Shown here piece by piece: positions 51,667 to 59,747 of a stretch of DNA of 64,000 nucleotides. Source of the stretch: DATBLE01 sp963734065 (GTDB lineage: Bacteria; Actinomycetota; Thermoleophilia; Gaiellales; Gaiellaceae); assembly GCA_963734065.1 (NCBI GenBank), contig CAVTFN010000004.1:372001-436000 (forward strand), in the 5' to 3' direction. A program made the position numbers and the translations under genes. The notes under the pieces are model-generated. The model was given only the letters and a program-made list of their open reading frames with translations, did no database searches and was not told the DNA's origin. Numbering within the stretch: position 1 is the stretch's first letter; each line of letters opens with the position of its first letter.

Positions 51667-52763
51667 AGCTCGGCGTCCGCGCCGCGCTCGTCGACGGCCG
51701 CCTCGTCCCCGGCGATCTCGAGATCGAGGACGGGATCGTCACCGCGTACGGGATCCTCTCCTCGAACGGGCACGGCATCGCGTCGCCCGGCTTCGTCGAC
51801 CTCCAGGTGAACGGCTTCGGCGGGGTCGACTTCCTCGACGCCGACGCCGAGGGCTACGCGCGCGCAGGGGAGTCGCTGCTCCAGACCGGCGTCACCGCCT
51901 ATCTGCCCACTCTGATCACCGCGCCCGAGGAGCGGCTCGTCGCGGCGCTCGGCGAGATCGTCGAGGGCGGCGACGGCTCCGGCCCGCGGATCCTCGGCGC
52001 GCACGTCGAAGGCCCGTTCCTCTCGCCCCGGCGGCTCGGGACGCACCCTCCCTCCGCCCGCCGCGACCCGGACGTCGACCTGCTCGAGCGTATCCTCGCC
52101 GCGGGCCCGGTCCGGCTGTACACGCTGGCACCCGAGTTGCCCGGGGCGCTCGAGCTGGTCGACCTGCTCGTCGCGCGCGGCGTCGTCGTCTCCGCCGGGC
52201 ACAGCGACGCCAACGCCGACGAGGCGAACGCGGCCTTCGACCGCGGCGTCGGCACCGTCACCCACCTCTTCAACGCCATGCGGCCCTTCAATCACCGCGA
52301 TCCCGGCGTGGCCGGCGTCGCCCTGGCCCGGCCCGACGTGACCGTCCAGATCATCCTCGACGGCGTCCACCTCGCCCCCGACACCGTGCGACTCGTCTGG
52401 CTGGCGGCCGGCGGGCGCCTCGCGCTGGTCACCGACGCCGTCGCCGCCGCCGGGATCAGCGGGGACGGTTCATATCGCCTCGGCGACGTCTCGGTCGAGG
52501 TGCGCAACGGCGTCGTCCGGCGCGACGGGGACGGCGTGCTGGCGGGCAGCGTCCTGACGATGATCGAGGCCGTCCGCAACCTCCACGCGCTCGGCGTTCC
52601 GCTCGAGGCCGCCCTGGGCGCGGCCACCGCCGTGCCGGCCCGCGTGATCGGCGCGGACGTCGGCCGGATCGAGGTCGGCGGCCCCGCGGACGTCGTCGTG
52701 CTCAGCGATGAGCTCGAGGTCGAGCGCGTGCTCGTTGGAGGGGAGGCCCGTGTCGCAGCCTGA
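51663..52763 (+). CDS. nagA: N-acetylglucosamine-6-phosphate deacetylase
   Basis: A 366-residue amidohydrolase. SPGFVDLQVNGFGGVDF, LGAHVEGPFLSP (metal-binding Glu), VSAGHSDA, THLFNAMRPF, LDGVHLAPD, and LVTDAVAAAG with the catalytic Asp are all present. It converts GlcNAc-6-P to GlcN-6-P plus acetate. GTG 51663 forms a GTGA overlap with murQ, deciding the start. Confidence 0.96.
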   Translation: MKLGVRAALVDGRLVPGDLEIEDGIVTAYGILSSNGHGIASPGFVDLQVNGFGGVDFLDADAEGYARAGESLLQTGVTAYLPTLITAPEERLVAALGEIVEGGDGSGPRILGAHVEGPFLSPRRLGTHPPSARRDPDVDLLERILAAGPVRLYTLAPELPGALELVDLLVARGVVVSAGHSDANADEANAAFDRGVGTVTHLFNAMRPFNHRDPGVAGVALARPDVTVQIILDGVHLAPDTVRLVWLAAGGRLALVTDAVAAAGISGDGSYRLGDVSVEVRNGVVRRDGDGVLAGSVLTMIEAVRNLHALGVPLEAALGAATAVPARVIGADVGRIEVGGPADVVVLSDELEVERVLVGGEARVAA

Positions 52764-53826
52764 CCCCACCCCCTTGCCTCTGCCCGGTGCGCAGTATCTC
52801 GCCGAGATCCGCGAGCAGCCGGCCGCGCTCCGTCGCCTGCTGGAGCACCGCGCCGAGTTCGCGCGCGTTGCCGCCGAAGCCGCGAAGCGCGGCCCGGGCA
52901 TCGTCAGAATGGTCGGTCACGGCTCGTCCGACAACGCAGCGTCGTTCGGCGTCTACGCGTTCGGGCTGCTCCCCGGCCTGACGGCGGCGCGGGACTCGAT
53001 CAGCCTGCTCGTCTACTACGGCGCCAAGATCGACCTCGGCGGTTCGGTGATCGTTGCGCTGTCGCAGTCGGGACGGACGCCGGACGTGCTCGAGTACGTC
53101 GCGCGGGCACGCCGCGGCGGGGCGTTCACGATCGCGGTCACCAACGAGCCCGACTCCGAGCTCGCGCACGAGGCCGAGGCGGTGCTCCCGCTCGAGGCCG
53201 GAGCCGAGCTCGCGGTCGCCGCCACGAAGACGTACTCGAACCAGCTGGCCGCGCTCGCCCTGCTCGCGGGCTGCCTCGCCGGACGCTGCGACGAGGTCGC
53301 CGGATTGCTCGGCGAGGTCGCCGACCAGGTCGAGGAGCAGCTGCCCGAGCTCGAGCGGCTCGCGCGGTCGATCTCCGTCCCGTTCAGCGCGGTCTCGAGG
53401 ATGTTCGTGATCGGCCGGGGCCCGGAGTTCGCGACCGCGCGCGAGATCGCGCTGAAGCTGCTCGAGACCTGCCAGATCGCCGCCGAGCCCTTGACCGCGA
53501 CCGATCTCGCCCACGGCCCGGTCGCCGCCCTCGATCCGCTGTTCCCGGTGTGGTCGATCGCGAGCGAGGACGAGACCCTCGACGCGGTCGTCGACGCGAC
53601 GGCGCGGGCGCGCGCCGCAGGAGCGACCGTGGTCGCGAGTGGCACCGCCGCCGAGGCGCTCGTCGACGCGCAGTACCTCGTGCCGGTGCCGAAGCCGCGG
53701 CTCGCGCTGCTCTCGCCGCTCCTCTCGGTCGTCCCCGGTCAGCTGTTCGCGGGCGCGGTCGCCCGTGCGAAAGGCCTGGACCCGGACAAGCCGCGCGGGC
53801 TGAGCAAGGTCACTCTCGCCCGCTGA
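52750..53826 (+). CDS. Double-SIS sugar isomerase/deaminase (GlmS-C/NagB-II type)
   Basis: A 358-residue protein with two SIS domains: IVRMVGHGSSDNAASFG and VIVALSQSGRTPDVLEYV in the first, FVIGRGPEFATAREIALKLLETC in the second. No N-terminal glutaminase domain is present, so it is not a full GlmS; it fits glucosamine-6-phosphate deaminase of the NagB-II kind, giving fructose-6-P. GTG 52750 has GGAGGGGAGG before it and overlaps the nagA end by 14 bp. Confidence 0.9.
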   Translation: MSQPDPTPLPLPGAQYLAEIREQPAALRRLLEHRAEFARVAAEAAKRGPGIVRMVGHGSSDNAASFGVYAFGLLPGLTAARDSISLLVYYGAKIDLGGSVIVALSQSGRTPDVLEYVARARRGGAFTIAVTNEPDSELAHEAEAVLPLEAGAELAVAATKTYSNQLAALALLAGCLAGRCDEVAGLLGEVADQVEEQLPELERLARSISVPFSAVSRMFVIGRGPEFATAREIALKLLETCQIAAEPLTATDLAHGPVAALDPLFPVWSIASEDETLDAVVDATARARAAGATVVASGTAAEALVDAQYLVPVPKPRLALLSPLLSVVPGQLFAGAVARAKGLDPDKPRGLSKVTLAR

Positions 53827-53835
53827 CGGAACGCC

Positions 53836-54882
53836 CTAGACGTCCGCGATCAGCCCGAAAGCCAGGAGGGCGTCGCTCAGCTCGCTGCCCGGGACGAACT
53901 CGGCCGAGTGGGCCCACGTTCCCTTGATCTGCTTGACCTTGGCACTCGGTCTCGCGGCCTTGATCGCCTTGTACAGCTTGCCGCTCTGGTCCGTTCCCTG
54001 GTTCCCGACGGTCGTGTCGGCGCTGCTCCAGTACAGGCGGAGCGGGAACGACAGGTTGGCGAGCTTGTCGACGTAGCTCAGCGGGCTGCGCTCGTCCCAG
54101 AGCGCCTTTTTCCGCGGGATCTTGTTCAGGAGCTCGCCGATCGTCATCTGCCGGTGCAGCCTCCCGTTGAAGAAGGTGGCGCTCTTCCGGAACCCTTGGA
54201 CGTTGCCGGGTCTCGCGTTCACCTCCTCGATCATCCGTGCGGCCACGCCGGGCGGGTCGGCGCCGTGAGCTGCCGGGCGGGTGCTCAGGTAGGCGCACTG
54301 CGTCGCGAGGTCGCACGTCGAGTCGAAGGCGGCGGCCCCGGCTAGCCGACCGGTGCCCCCGGAGAGCGACTTCGGATAGCGGGCGGCGAGCAGCAGCGTC
54401 TCCTGTCCACCCATGCTGCTGCCGAGCGCGTAGATCTTCTCGAGGTCGATCGGCAGCCAGGGCAGCGTCGCCGTGACGATCTTCGGCATCCGCGCCAGGT
54501 CGTCGATCCAGCGCCTGTAGCCGTAGGTAAAGAGGCTCGGATCGGGCGCCGGCTGGTCGAACGGGTTGGTCGCCTTGTCGTGCGCGCGGCTGAGCCCGTC
54601 GGGGCAGACGAGCGCGAACGGGCCGTCGGCCGGGAGCTCCCGCCAGTAGTGGGCGGCGTTCACCCAGCCGAAGTTGTTGCGCCCGTGCGGCGAGATCACG
54701 AGGGGCAGCGGGTGCGGGTGGTGGTCGGGGCCCCACCCGCTCGGCAGGACGATCACCGCCTCGCGGACGGTCTTGTCGTCCCAGGCGAGGTACGGAACGG
54801 TGAAGGCGCGGGTGCGCGCGTACGGCCAGGTCGGGTGGTACGGGATGGTCGGGACGAGGACGTCCAGCGGAGTCGGCGGCAT
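53836..54882 (-). CDS. Alpha/beta-hydrolase-fold esterase-like protein
   Basis: A 348-residue protein. LPLVISPHGRNNFG provides the oxyanion-hole strand, and YALGSSMGGQETLLLAARYP the nucleophile elbow (G-x-S-x-G) near residue 155; WAHSAEF near residue 328 offers the catalytic His. There is no clear signal peptide. It resembles PHB-depolymerase/feruloyl-esterase-like hydrolases. Convergent with the SIS gene, 9 bp between stops. Substrate unknown. Confidence 0.8.
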   Translation of the reverse strand: MPPTPLDVLVPTIPYHPTWPYARTRAFTVPYLAWDDKTVREAVIVLPSGWGPDHHPHPLPLVISPHGRNNFGWVNAAHYWRELPADGPFALVCPDGLSRAHDKATNPFDQPAPDPSLFTYGYRRWIDDLARMPKIVTATLPWLPIDLEKIYALGSSMGGQETLLLAARYPKSLSGGTGRLAGAAAFDSTCDLATQCAYLSTRPAAHGADPPGVAARMIEEVNARPGNVQGFRKSATFFNGRLHRQMTIGELLNKIPRKKALWDERSPLSYVDKLANLSFPLRLYWSSADTTVGNQGTDQSGKLYKAIKAARPSAKVKQIKGTWAHSAEFVPGSELSDALLAFGLIADV

Positions 54883-54922
54883 CGGCGTTCGCCGGAACGC
54901 TAACGCCTTTGCGCTACAAACG

Positions 54923-55681
54923 CTACAAACGCCCGGCGGCGACGATCCTCGCCAGGAACTGCTGCGTCCGCGGCTCGCGCGGGGCGGAGAAGATCTGCTC
55001 CGGCCGGCCTTCCTCGAGGATGACGCCGTCGTCGAGAAAGCAGACCCGGTCCGCGAGGTCGCGGGCGAAGCTCATCTCGTGCGTCGCCACCACCATCGTC
55101 ATGCCGCTCTCCGCCAGCTCCCGGATCAGCTGCAGCACCTCGCTGACCAGCTCCGGGTCGAGCGCACTCGTCACCTCGTCGAGCAGCAGCAGCTTCGGCC
55201 GCATCGCCAGCGCCCGCAGGATCGCCACCCGCTGCTGCTGGCCGCCCGACAGCCGGTCGGGATAGTCGCCACCGCGGTCGGCGAGGCCGAAGCGGCCGAG
55301 CAGCTCCAGCGCCTCTCCCTCCGCCTGGGCGCGCGAGAGGCCGAGCGCCTTGCGCGGCCCGAGCGTCACGTTGCGGAGAACGGTCATGTGCGGGAAGAGA
55401 TTGAAGGCCTGGAACACGATTCCGATCCCCTTCCGCACCTCGTTCACGTCGACGCCGGGCGCGGTCAGGTCGCGGCCGTTCACGACGATACGGCCCTCGT
55501 CGATCGGCTCGAGCAGATTGACGCAGCGGAGCAGCGTGGACTTGCCCGAGCCGGACGCGCCGATCAGGCAGACGACCTCGTGCTCGTCGACGGCCAGATC
55601 GATGCCGCGCAGGACCTCGTGGCTCCCGAACGACTTGCGGACGTCCTCGAGGACGAGCGCGGTCGCGCGAGCCTCGGTCAC
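54923..55681 (-). CDS. Polar amino-acid ABC transporter ATP-binding protein (GlnQ-like)
   Basis: A 252-residue ATPase. Walker A LIGASGSGKST, Q-loop VFQAFNLFPHMTV, signature LSGGQQQRVAILRAL, Walker B LLLDEVTSALDPE and H-loop VVATHEMSFA. GTG 55681 overlaps the permease stop (GTGA). Third gene of the operon binding protein-permease-ATPase. Confidence 0.95.
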   Translation of the reverse strand: MTEARATALVLEDVRKSFGSHEVLRGIDLAVDEHEVVCLIGASGSGKSTLLRCVNLLEPIDEGRIVVNGRDLTAPGVDVNEVRKGIGIVFQAFNLFPHMTVLRNVTLGPRKALGLSRAQAEGEALELLGRFGLADRGGDYPDRLSGGQQQRVAILRALAMRPKLLLLDEVTSALDPELVSEVLQLIRELAESGMTMVVATHEMSFARDLADRVCFLDDGVILEEGRPEQIFSAPREPRTQQFLARIVAAGRL

Positions 55682-56493
55682 GCCGGCGCGCCCGCGAACT
55701 GCCGGCGTCGATCACGGGCGACGAGCCAGTCCGTGAACCGCGCCAGCGGGATCGTGATCGCGACGAACAGCAGGGCCGCGCAGATGCTCGACGTGAAGTT
55801 GAACGTCGCCGCCTGGTCGATCTGGGTCTGCTTGAACGCCTCGACCGCGCCGAGAATGCCGACCAGCGCAGTGTCCTTCTGGAGCCCGATGAAGTCGTTG
55901 AGGAGCGGCGGAATCACCCGGCGCACTGCCTGCGGGACGACCACGTACCAGACGGACTGCAGGTGGTTGAGACCGAGCGAGCGCGCCGCCGCGCTCTGGC
56001 TCGGATGCACGGACTCGATGCCGGCGCGGTAGACCTCCGACACGTAGGCGGTGTAGACGAGCACGAGCGAGACGACTCCCCAGAAGGTCGTCGACTGCGG
56101 GATGCCCTGCAGCTGGAGCGCCGGCGCGCCGAAGCCGAGCGTCACGATCACGAGGATGGTCGGGACGCCGCGGAAGAAGTCCGTGTACGCGATCGACAGG
56201 ACGCGGAGCGGGAAGAAGACGGGGCCGGGCAGGCTCCTGACGATCGCGAGCAGCAGTGCGAGCGGCAGGATGAACACCTCGGCGATGCAGAAGAGCTTCA
56301 CGTTCAGCCAGAAGGCACTCAGGACGTCCGGGAACGTCGACTTGAACTCACTCCAGTCGAAGAACTGGGCCTTGACCTCGGGCCAGCCGGGTGCGTTGAC
56401 GATCGCGAGACCGAGCGCCGTGAAGACGACGACCGTGCTGACGACGGCGATGACGACGCCGCGGCGACCCTCGCCTCGCCGGCGCTTCGCCAA
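55678..56493 (-). CDS. Polar amino-acid ABC transporter permease
   Basis: A 271-residue protein with about five to six spans. The amino-acid-permease EAA region is VYRAGIESVHPSQSAAARSLGLNHLQSVWYVVVPQAVRRVIPPL, very typical of HisM/GlnP proteins. The start is TTG 56493, 7 bp after the binding-protein stop; no better codon lies before the first span. Confidence 0.94.
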   Translation of the reverse strand: MAKRRRGEGRRGVVIAVVSTVVVFTALGLAIVNAPGWPEVKAQFFDWSEFKSTFPDVLSAFWLNVKLFCIAEVFILPLALLLAIVRSLPGPVFFPLRVLSIAYTDFFRGVPTILVIVTLGFGAPALQLQGIPQSTTFWGVVSLVLVYTAYVSEVYRAGIESVHPSQSAAARSLGLNHLQSVWYVVVPQAVRRVIPPLLNDFIGLQKDTALVGILGAVEAFKQTQIDQAATFNFTSSICAALLFVAITIPLARFTDWLVARDRRRQFAGAPA

Positions 56494-56499
56494 AGAGGT

Positions 56500-57351
56500 C
56501 TACCGCAGCACGGGGACGCCGACGACCTTCGACAGCCAGGTCGCCTGGATCTTCTTCAACGTGCCGTTCGCCTTCAGCTTCGCCAGCGCCCGGTTCACGC
56601 AGCCGGTGAGCGCACTGCCCTTCTGGAGCACCATCCCGAAATGCTCGCCGCCCGATTTGGTCGGCAGCTGCCCGATGATCTTGCCGTTCGGAACCTGCAC
56701 CGCGGTCACGTAGAACGCCGTCGGCAGGTCGACGACGAGGCCGTCGATCTGCTTCGACTTCAGTGCGAACACCGCCTTGTCGTTCGTGTCGTAGACCCTC
56801 GGCTGGGAGGACGGCTTGATGTCGTTCTTGATCGCGTCGTAGCTCGTCGTCCCGAGCTGCACGCCCAGCCTCAACCCGCGCAGACCCGCGCGGGAGCGGA
56901 CGGCGGCGGCCTTCGTGCCCTTGTTGACGACGACCGCCTGGGCCACGTCGTAGTACGAGTTCGAGAAGTCGACGACCTTCGCCCGTGCCGGTGTGTACGA
57001 GATTTCGTTGATGTCGACGTCGAAGCCCTTCTTCCCGGGCGCGTAGGACTTCGCGAACGGCGTGTACTTCCAGACGACCTTCGCCCTGGGATAGCCGAGC
57101 TGCTTGGCGACCGCGTAGGCGACGGCGCTCTCGAAGCCCTTCCCGCTGGTCGGGTCCGAGATCTTCCACTTCGAGCCCTTTGCGGGCGTGCCGCCGAACC
57201 ACGGCGGGTAGGCCGGGTTGTCGGTGCCGACCGTGAAGACGCCCTGGGTGACGGTGGGACACGAGGCGTTCGCCACCGTCCGGGCTCCGGTCGCAGTCGC
57301 GGTCAGGGCGAGTGCGGAGAGCGGAATGGCAAGAAATAAAAGGCGCCGCAT
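56500..57351 (-). CDS. Polar amino-acid ABC transporter substrate-binding protein
   Basis: A 283-residue family 3 solute-binding protein with signal peptide MRRLLFLAIPLSALALTA. Motifs: FTVGTDNPAYPPWFGG, GFESAVAYAVAKQLG, FDVDINEISYTPARAKVVDFSNSYYDVAQAVVV, and GEHFGMVLQKGSALTGCVNRAL. There is no lipobox. ATG 57351 begins the signal peptide. Confidence 0.94.
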   Translation of the reverse strand: MRRLLFLAIPLSALALTATATGARTVANASCPTVTQGVFTVGTDNPAYPPWFGGTPAKGSKWKISDPTSGKGFESAVAYAVAKQLGYPRAKVVWKYTPFAKSYAPGKKGFDVDINEISYTPARAKVVDFSNSYYDVAQAVVVNKGTKAAAVRSRAGLRGLRLGVQLGTTSYDAIKNDIKPSSQPRVYDTNDKAVFALKSKQIDGLVVDLPTAFYVTAVQVPNGKIIGQLPTKSGGEHFGMVLQKGSALTGCVNRALAKLKANGTLKKIQATWLSKVVGVPVLR

Positions 57352-57381
57352 GAGAACGCCGAGCCTAGCATGCTGTTCCTC

Positions 57382-57406
57382 GCTGAAAGTCCGGAGGACT
57401 TTCAGC
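57382..57406 (-). terminator. Hairpin overlapping the end of the membrane-protein gene
   Basis: GCTGAAAGTCC-GGA-GGACTTTCAGC, a perfect 11-bp stem that includes the stop codon of the gene at 57402 and lies 31 bp upstream of the amino-acid binding-protein start. It may terminate the upstream transcript or act as an attenuator for the importer. Confidence 0.6.
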
Positions 57407-58442
57407 TTTCGAAGGCCTTCTCGCCGCGGCGGAAGTCCTGGCGCATCCGGCGCACGGCGGGCAGTGCGGCGAGCGCCGGGATCACCGGCAGCCAGAAGCT
57501 GAACGCGCGGTAGGTGACGACGCCGAGCAGCGCCGGCGCGAGCGGCACGCCGACCCACACGAGCGCGAACGTCATCATCACCTCGACCAGGCCGGCGCCG
57601 CCGGCGGGGAGCGAGCGGCGGGTGGCGACGTAGCCGGTCGCATACGCGAGGATCAGCGCCGGCGTCGAGAGCTCGGCGTTGTAGATCTTCAGCGCCGCCC
57701 ACAGGCAGGCGATGTCGCCGAGCCAGTAGAGGCTGACCCCGACCACGCCGAGGCCGTGCCGGCGCGGCGCGGTCAGCAGGCAGCGGAGCTTGACGATCCC
57801 GGCGACCAGGTGGGCGAACCACTGGCGCACGCGACCGCCGTTCCCGGGCTCGGAGAGCCGCTCGGCGCGCTTCGGCGAGCTCACCCAGAGCGCGGCGAGG
57901 AAGCCCGGAACGACCGCGAGCCACGGATACGTCATCGCGTGCTGCACATGGCCGCCGGTGCCGAACAGGAGGACGACCGCGCAGATCATCGCGGCGGGCG
58001 CCAGCACCGCGTACTCGAGCGCGCCGAGCGCGAGCACCCGGGCGACCGCCTCCGGGCGACGCAGCCCGGAGCGCCGGAACGTCCAGTAGTCGACCGAGAA
58101 GCCGCCCGCAGCGTGCGTGGCGGCGAAGACGCCGAAGCCGGCGACCACGGTCCGCATCGAGAGCCGGAAGGAGAGCAGCGGCCCTCCGTCGACGCGGGCG
58201 ATGTCGCGGACGGCGAGGACGTAGCCGAGATAGGCGACGACCTGCCCGCCGAAGCAGACGGCGAACCAGGTCGGCACGACATCCTGGACGGCGTCGACCA
58301 GCCGGCTATACCCGGCCATGTCGGCCAGGCCCATCGCCGCCGCGAGCGCCAGCGCGCCCGCGACGAGCAGGATCAGGAAGTTCCTCCGCTCGACCACGAG
58401 CGCAGCGGCGATCGCCTTCTGCTGTCTGTTTCTCGCTGTCAT
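57402..58442 (-). CDS. LPG-synthase/UPF0104-type flippase-like membrane protein
   Basis: A 346-residue protein with about eight spans. The late motif YATGYVATRRSLPAGGAGLVEVMMTFALVWVGVP, with the conserved P-A-G-G-x-G-x-x-E, is characteristic of the lysylphosphatidylglycerol synthetase transmembrane (UPF0104) family. No C-terminal aminoacyl-transfer domain is fused, so it is not a complete MprF. Role unknown. Confidence 0.82.
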   Translation of the reverse strand: MTARNRQQKAIAAALVVERRNFLILLVAGALALAAAMGLADMAGYSRLVDAVQDVVPTWFAVCFGGQVVAYLGYVLAVRDIARVDGGPLLSFRLSMRTVVAGFGVFAATHAAGGFSVDYWTFRRSGLRRPEAVARVLALGALEYAVLAPAAMICAVVLLFGTGGHVQHAMTYPWLAVVPGFLAALWVSSPKRAERLSEPGNGGRVRQWFAHLVAGIVKLRCLLTAPRRHGLGVVGVSLYWLGDIACLWAALKIYNAELSTPALILAYATGYVATRRSLPAGGAGLVEVMMTFALVWVGVPLAPALLGVVTYRAFSFWLPVIPALAALPAVRRMRQDFRRGEKAFES

Positions 58443-58455
58443 CGAGCCCGCCCGG

Positions 58456-58767
58456 TCAACGCTCCCCGCTCTCTATCGGCTCGCCCGCCACGAAGGGTAA
58501 CCCCGTTCGGACCATCCTTCGCCCGTCGACCCCGTACACGAGGTCGACGCTCTCGTGCTTGCGGTACGTACCGGCCACGCCGAGGAAGAGCGACGTCCAC
58601 CGCCAGAAGCCGAGGCGTCCTTCGCGTGCGAGCTCGCGAGAGAAGACGAGCTCGTCGCCGCGGCGGACGAAGTCGGCGCCCTCGTGCTGGCGCACGCCGT
58701 TGACGTAGACCTCGAAGGGCGGCTCGACGCCCGTGGGAAGCTGCACCTTCGTCCCGGCCACCTCCAT
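58456..58767 (-). CDS. Small conserved-looking protein of unknown function
   Basis: A 103-residue soluble protein: LPTGVEPPFEVYVNGVRQHEGADFVRRGDELVFSREL, a short beta-rich fold without signal or membrane span. It precedes the membrane-protein gene by 13 bp and probably shares its transcript. The start ATG (58767) lies over the -10 (TAGAAT) of the divergent oxidase operon, so its own promoter would have to be inside ctaC. Confidence 0.6.
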   Translation of the reverse strand: MEVAGTKVQLPTGVEPPFEVYVNGVRQHEGADFVRRGDELVFSRELAREGRLGFWRWTSLFLGVAGTYRKHESVDLVYGVDGRRMVRTGLPFVAGEPIESGER

Positions 58768-58781
58768 AGAATGCCCGTGAA

Positions 58782-59747
58782 GTGGTCCGTCGGTTCCTCG
58801 CCCTGCCTGCCGCGATCCTGATCGCGCTCGCCTTCGCCGGGGCGGCGGCCGCGAACGCAGGGCTGGCGCCGGTCACGCCCGAATCGCCGAACGCGAACGC
58901 GATCCGGCAGACGTACTTCGTGATCCTGGCCGTCACGGGAGTGATCTTCCTGCTGGTCGAGGGAGCGCTCATCCTCTTCGTCGTGCGGTTCCGCGGCCGC
59001 GGCCGCGCACGCGGGCAGGACGGCGCACAGATCCACGGGGCGACGAAGCTCGAGACCGCCTCGACGATCGTTCCGGTCCTGATCCTCGCCGGCATCGCCT
59101 CGTTCGTCTTCGTGAAGTTGCCGACGATCAAGAACGTCCCCGAGGCAAAGGCCGCGAACGGCGCGCTGAAGATCGGGGTCGAGGCACACCAGTACTACTG
59201 GCAGTTCCACTACCCGCAAGGCCAGACGGCCTTCCAGCGGATGGTCGTCCCGCTGCAGCGTGTCGTCGAGCTGACGGTGACCTCGCCCGACGTGATCCAC
59301 AGCTGGTGGGCCCCCGCTCTGGGCGGGAAGATCGACGCGATTCCGGGACGGATCAATCACACCTGGTTCAAGGCCGAACGGCTCGGTCACTTCGAAGTTC
59401 GTTGCGCCGAGCTTTGCGGATTGGAGCACGCGCACATGATCGGCTGGGTCGACGTGGTCACGCCCGCCGCGTACGCGAAGTTCCTCTCCGACCACACCGG
59501 CCCGAGGACGGTGATCGGCAAGGAGGTCTTCGACGGCGTCTGCGCAACCTGTCACGGCCTTGCCGGACAGGGCGACTACGGGCCCCCGCTGGTCGGCAAC
59601 AGCACGCTGGCCGATGCGAAGGGGCTCGAGCAGCTGCTCCGCACCGGCAAGAACCAGATGCCTGCGGTCGGCAAGGACTGGAACGACGAGACGATGCAGG
59701 CCGCGACCACCTACCTGAAGGGGCGTTTCGGTGGCGGCCAGGGTTGA
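58782..59747 (+). CDS. ctaC: Cytochrome c oxidase subunit II with fused cytochrome c (caa3 type)
   Basis: A 321-residue protein. Signal peptide, two membrane spans (residues about 43-65 and 85-107), then the CuA cupredoxin domain: DVIHSWWAP and CAELCGLEHAHM supply the copper ligands. The C-terminal cytochrome c has CATCH (heme c) and QMPAVG (axial Met). It accepts electrons and passes them to subunit I. GTG 58782 is nine bases after TAGAAT, without a Shine-Dalgarno, so transcription probably starts almost at the start codon. Confidence 0.95.
   Translation: MVRRFLALPAAILIALAFAGAAAANAGLAPVTPESPNANAIRQTYFVILAVTGVIFLLVEGALILFVVRFRGRGRARGQDGAQIHGATKLETASTIVPVLILAGIASFVFVKLPTIKNVPEAKAANGALKIGVEAHQYYWQFHYPQGQTAFQRMVVPLQRVVELTVTSPDVIHSWWAPALGGKIDAIPGRINHTWFKAERLGHFEVRCAELCGLEHAHMIGWVDVVTPAAYAKFLSDHTGPRTVIGKEVFDGVCATCHGLAGQGDYGPPLVGNSTLADAKGLEQLLRTGKNQMPAVGKDWNDETMQAATTYLKGRFGGGQG

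Noticed and set aside
54339..54356. CTAGCCGACCGGTGCC, a half-match to the EPS palindrome
   Set aside because: It lies inside the esterase coding sequence and only one half-site matches.
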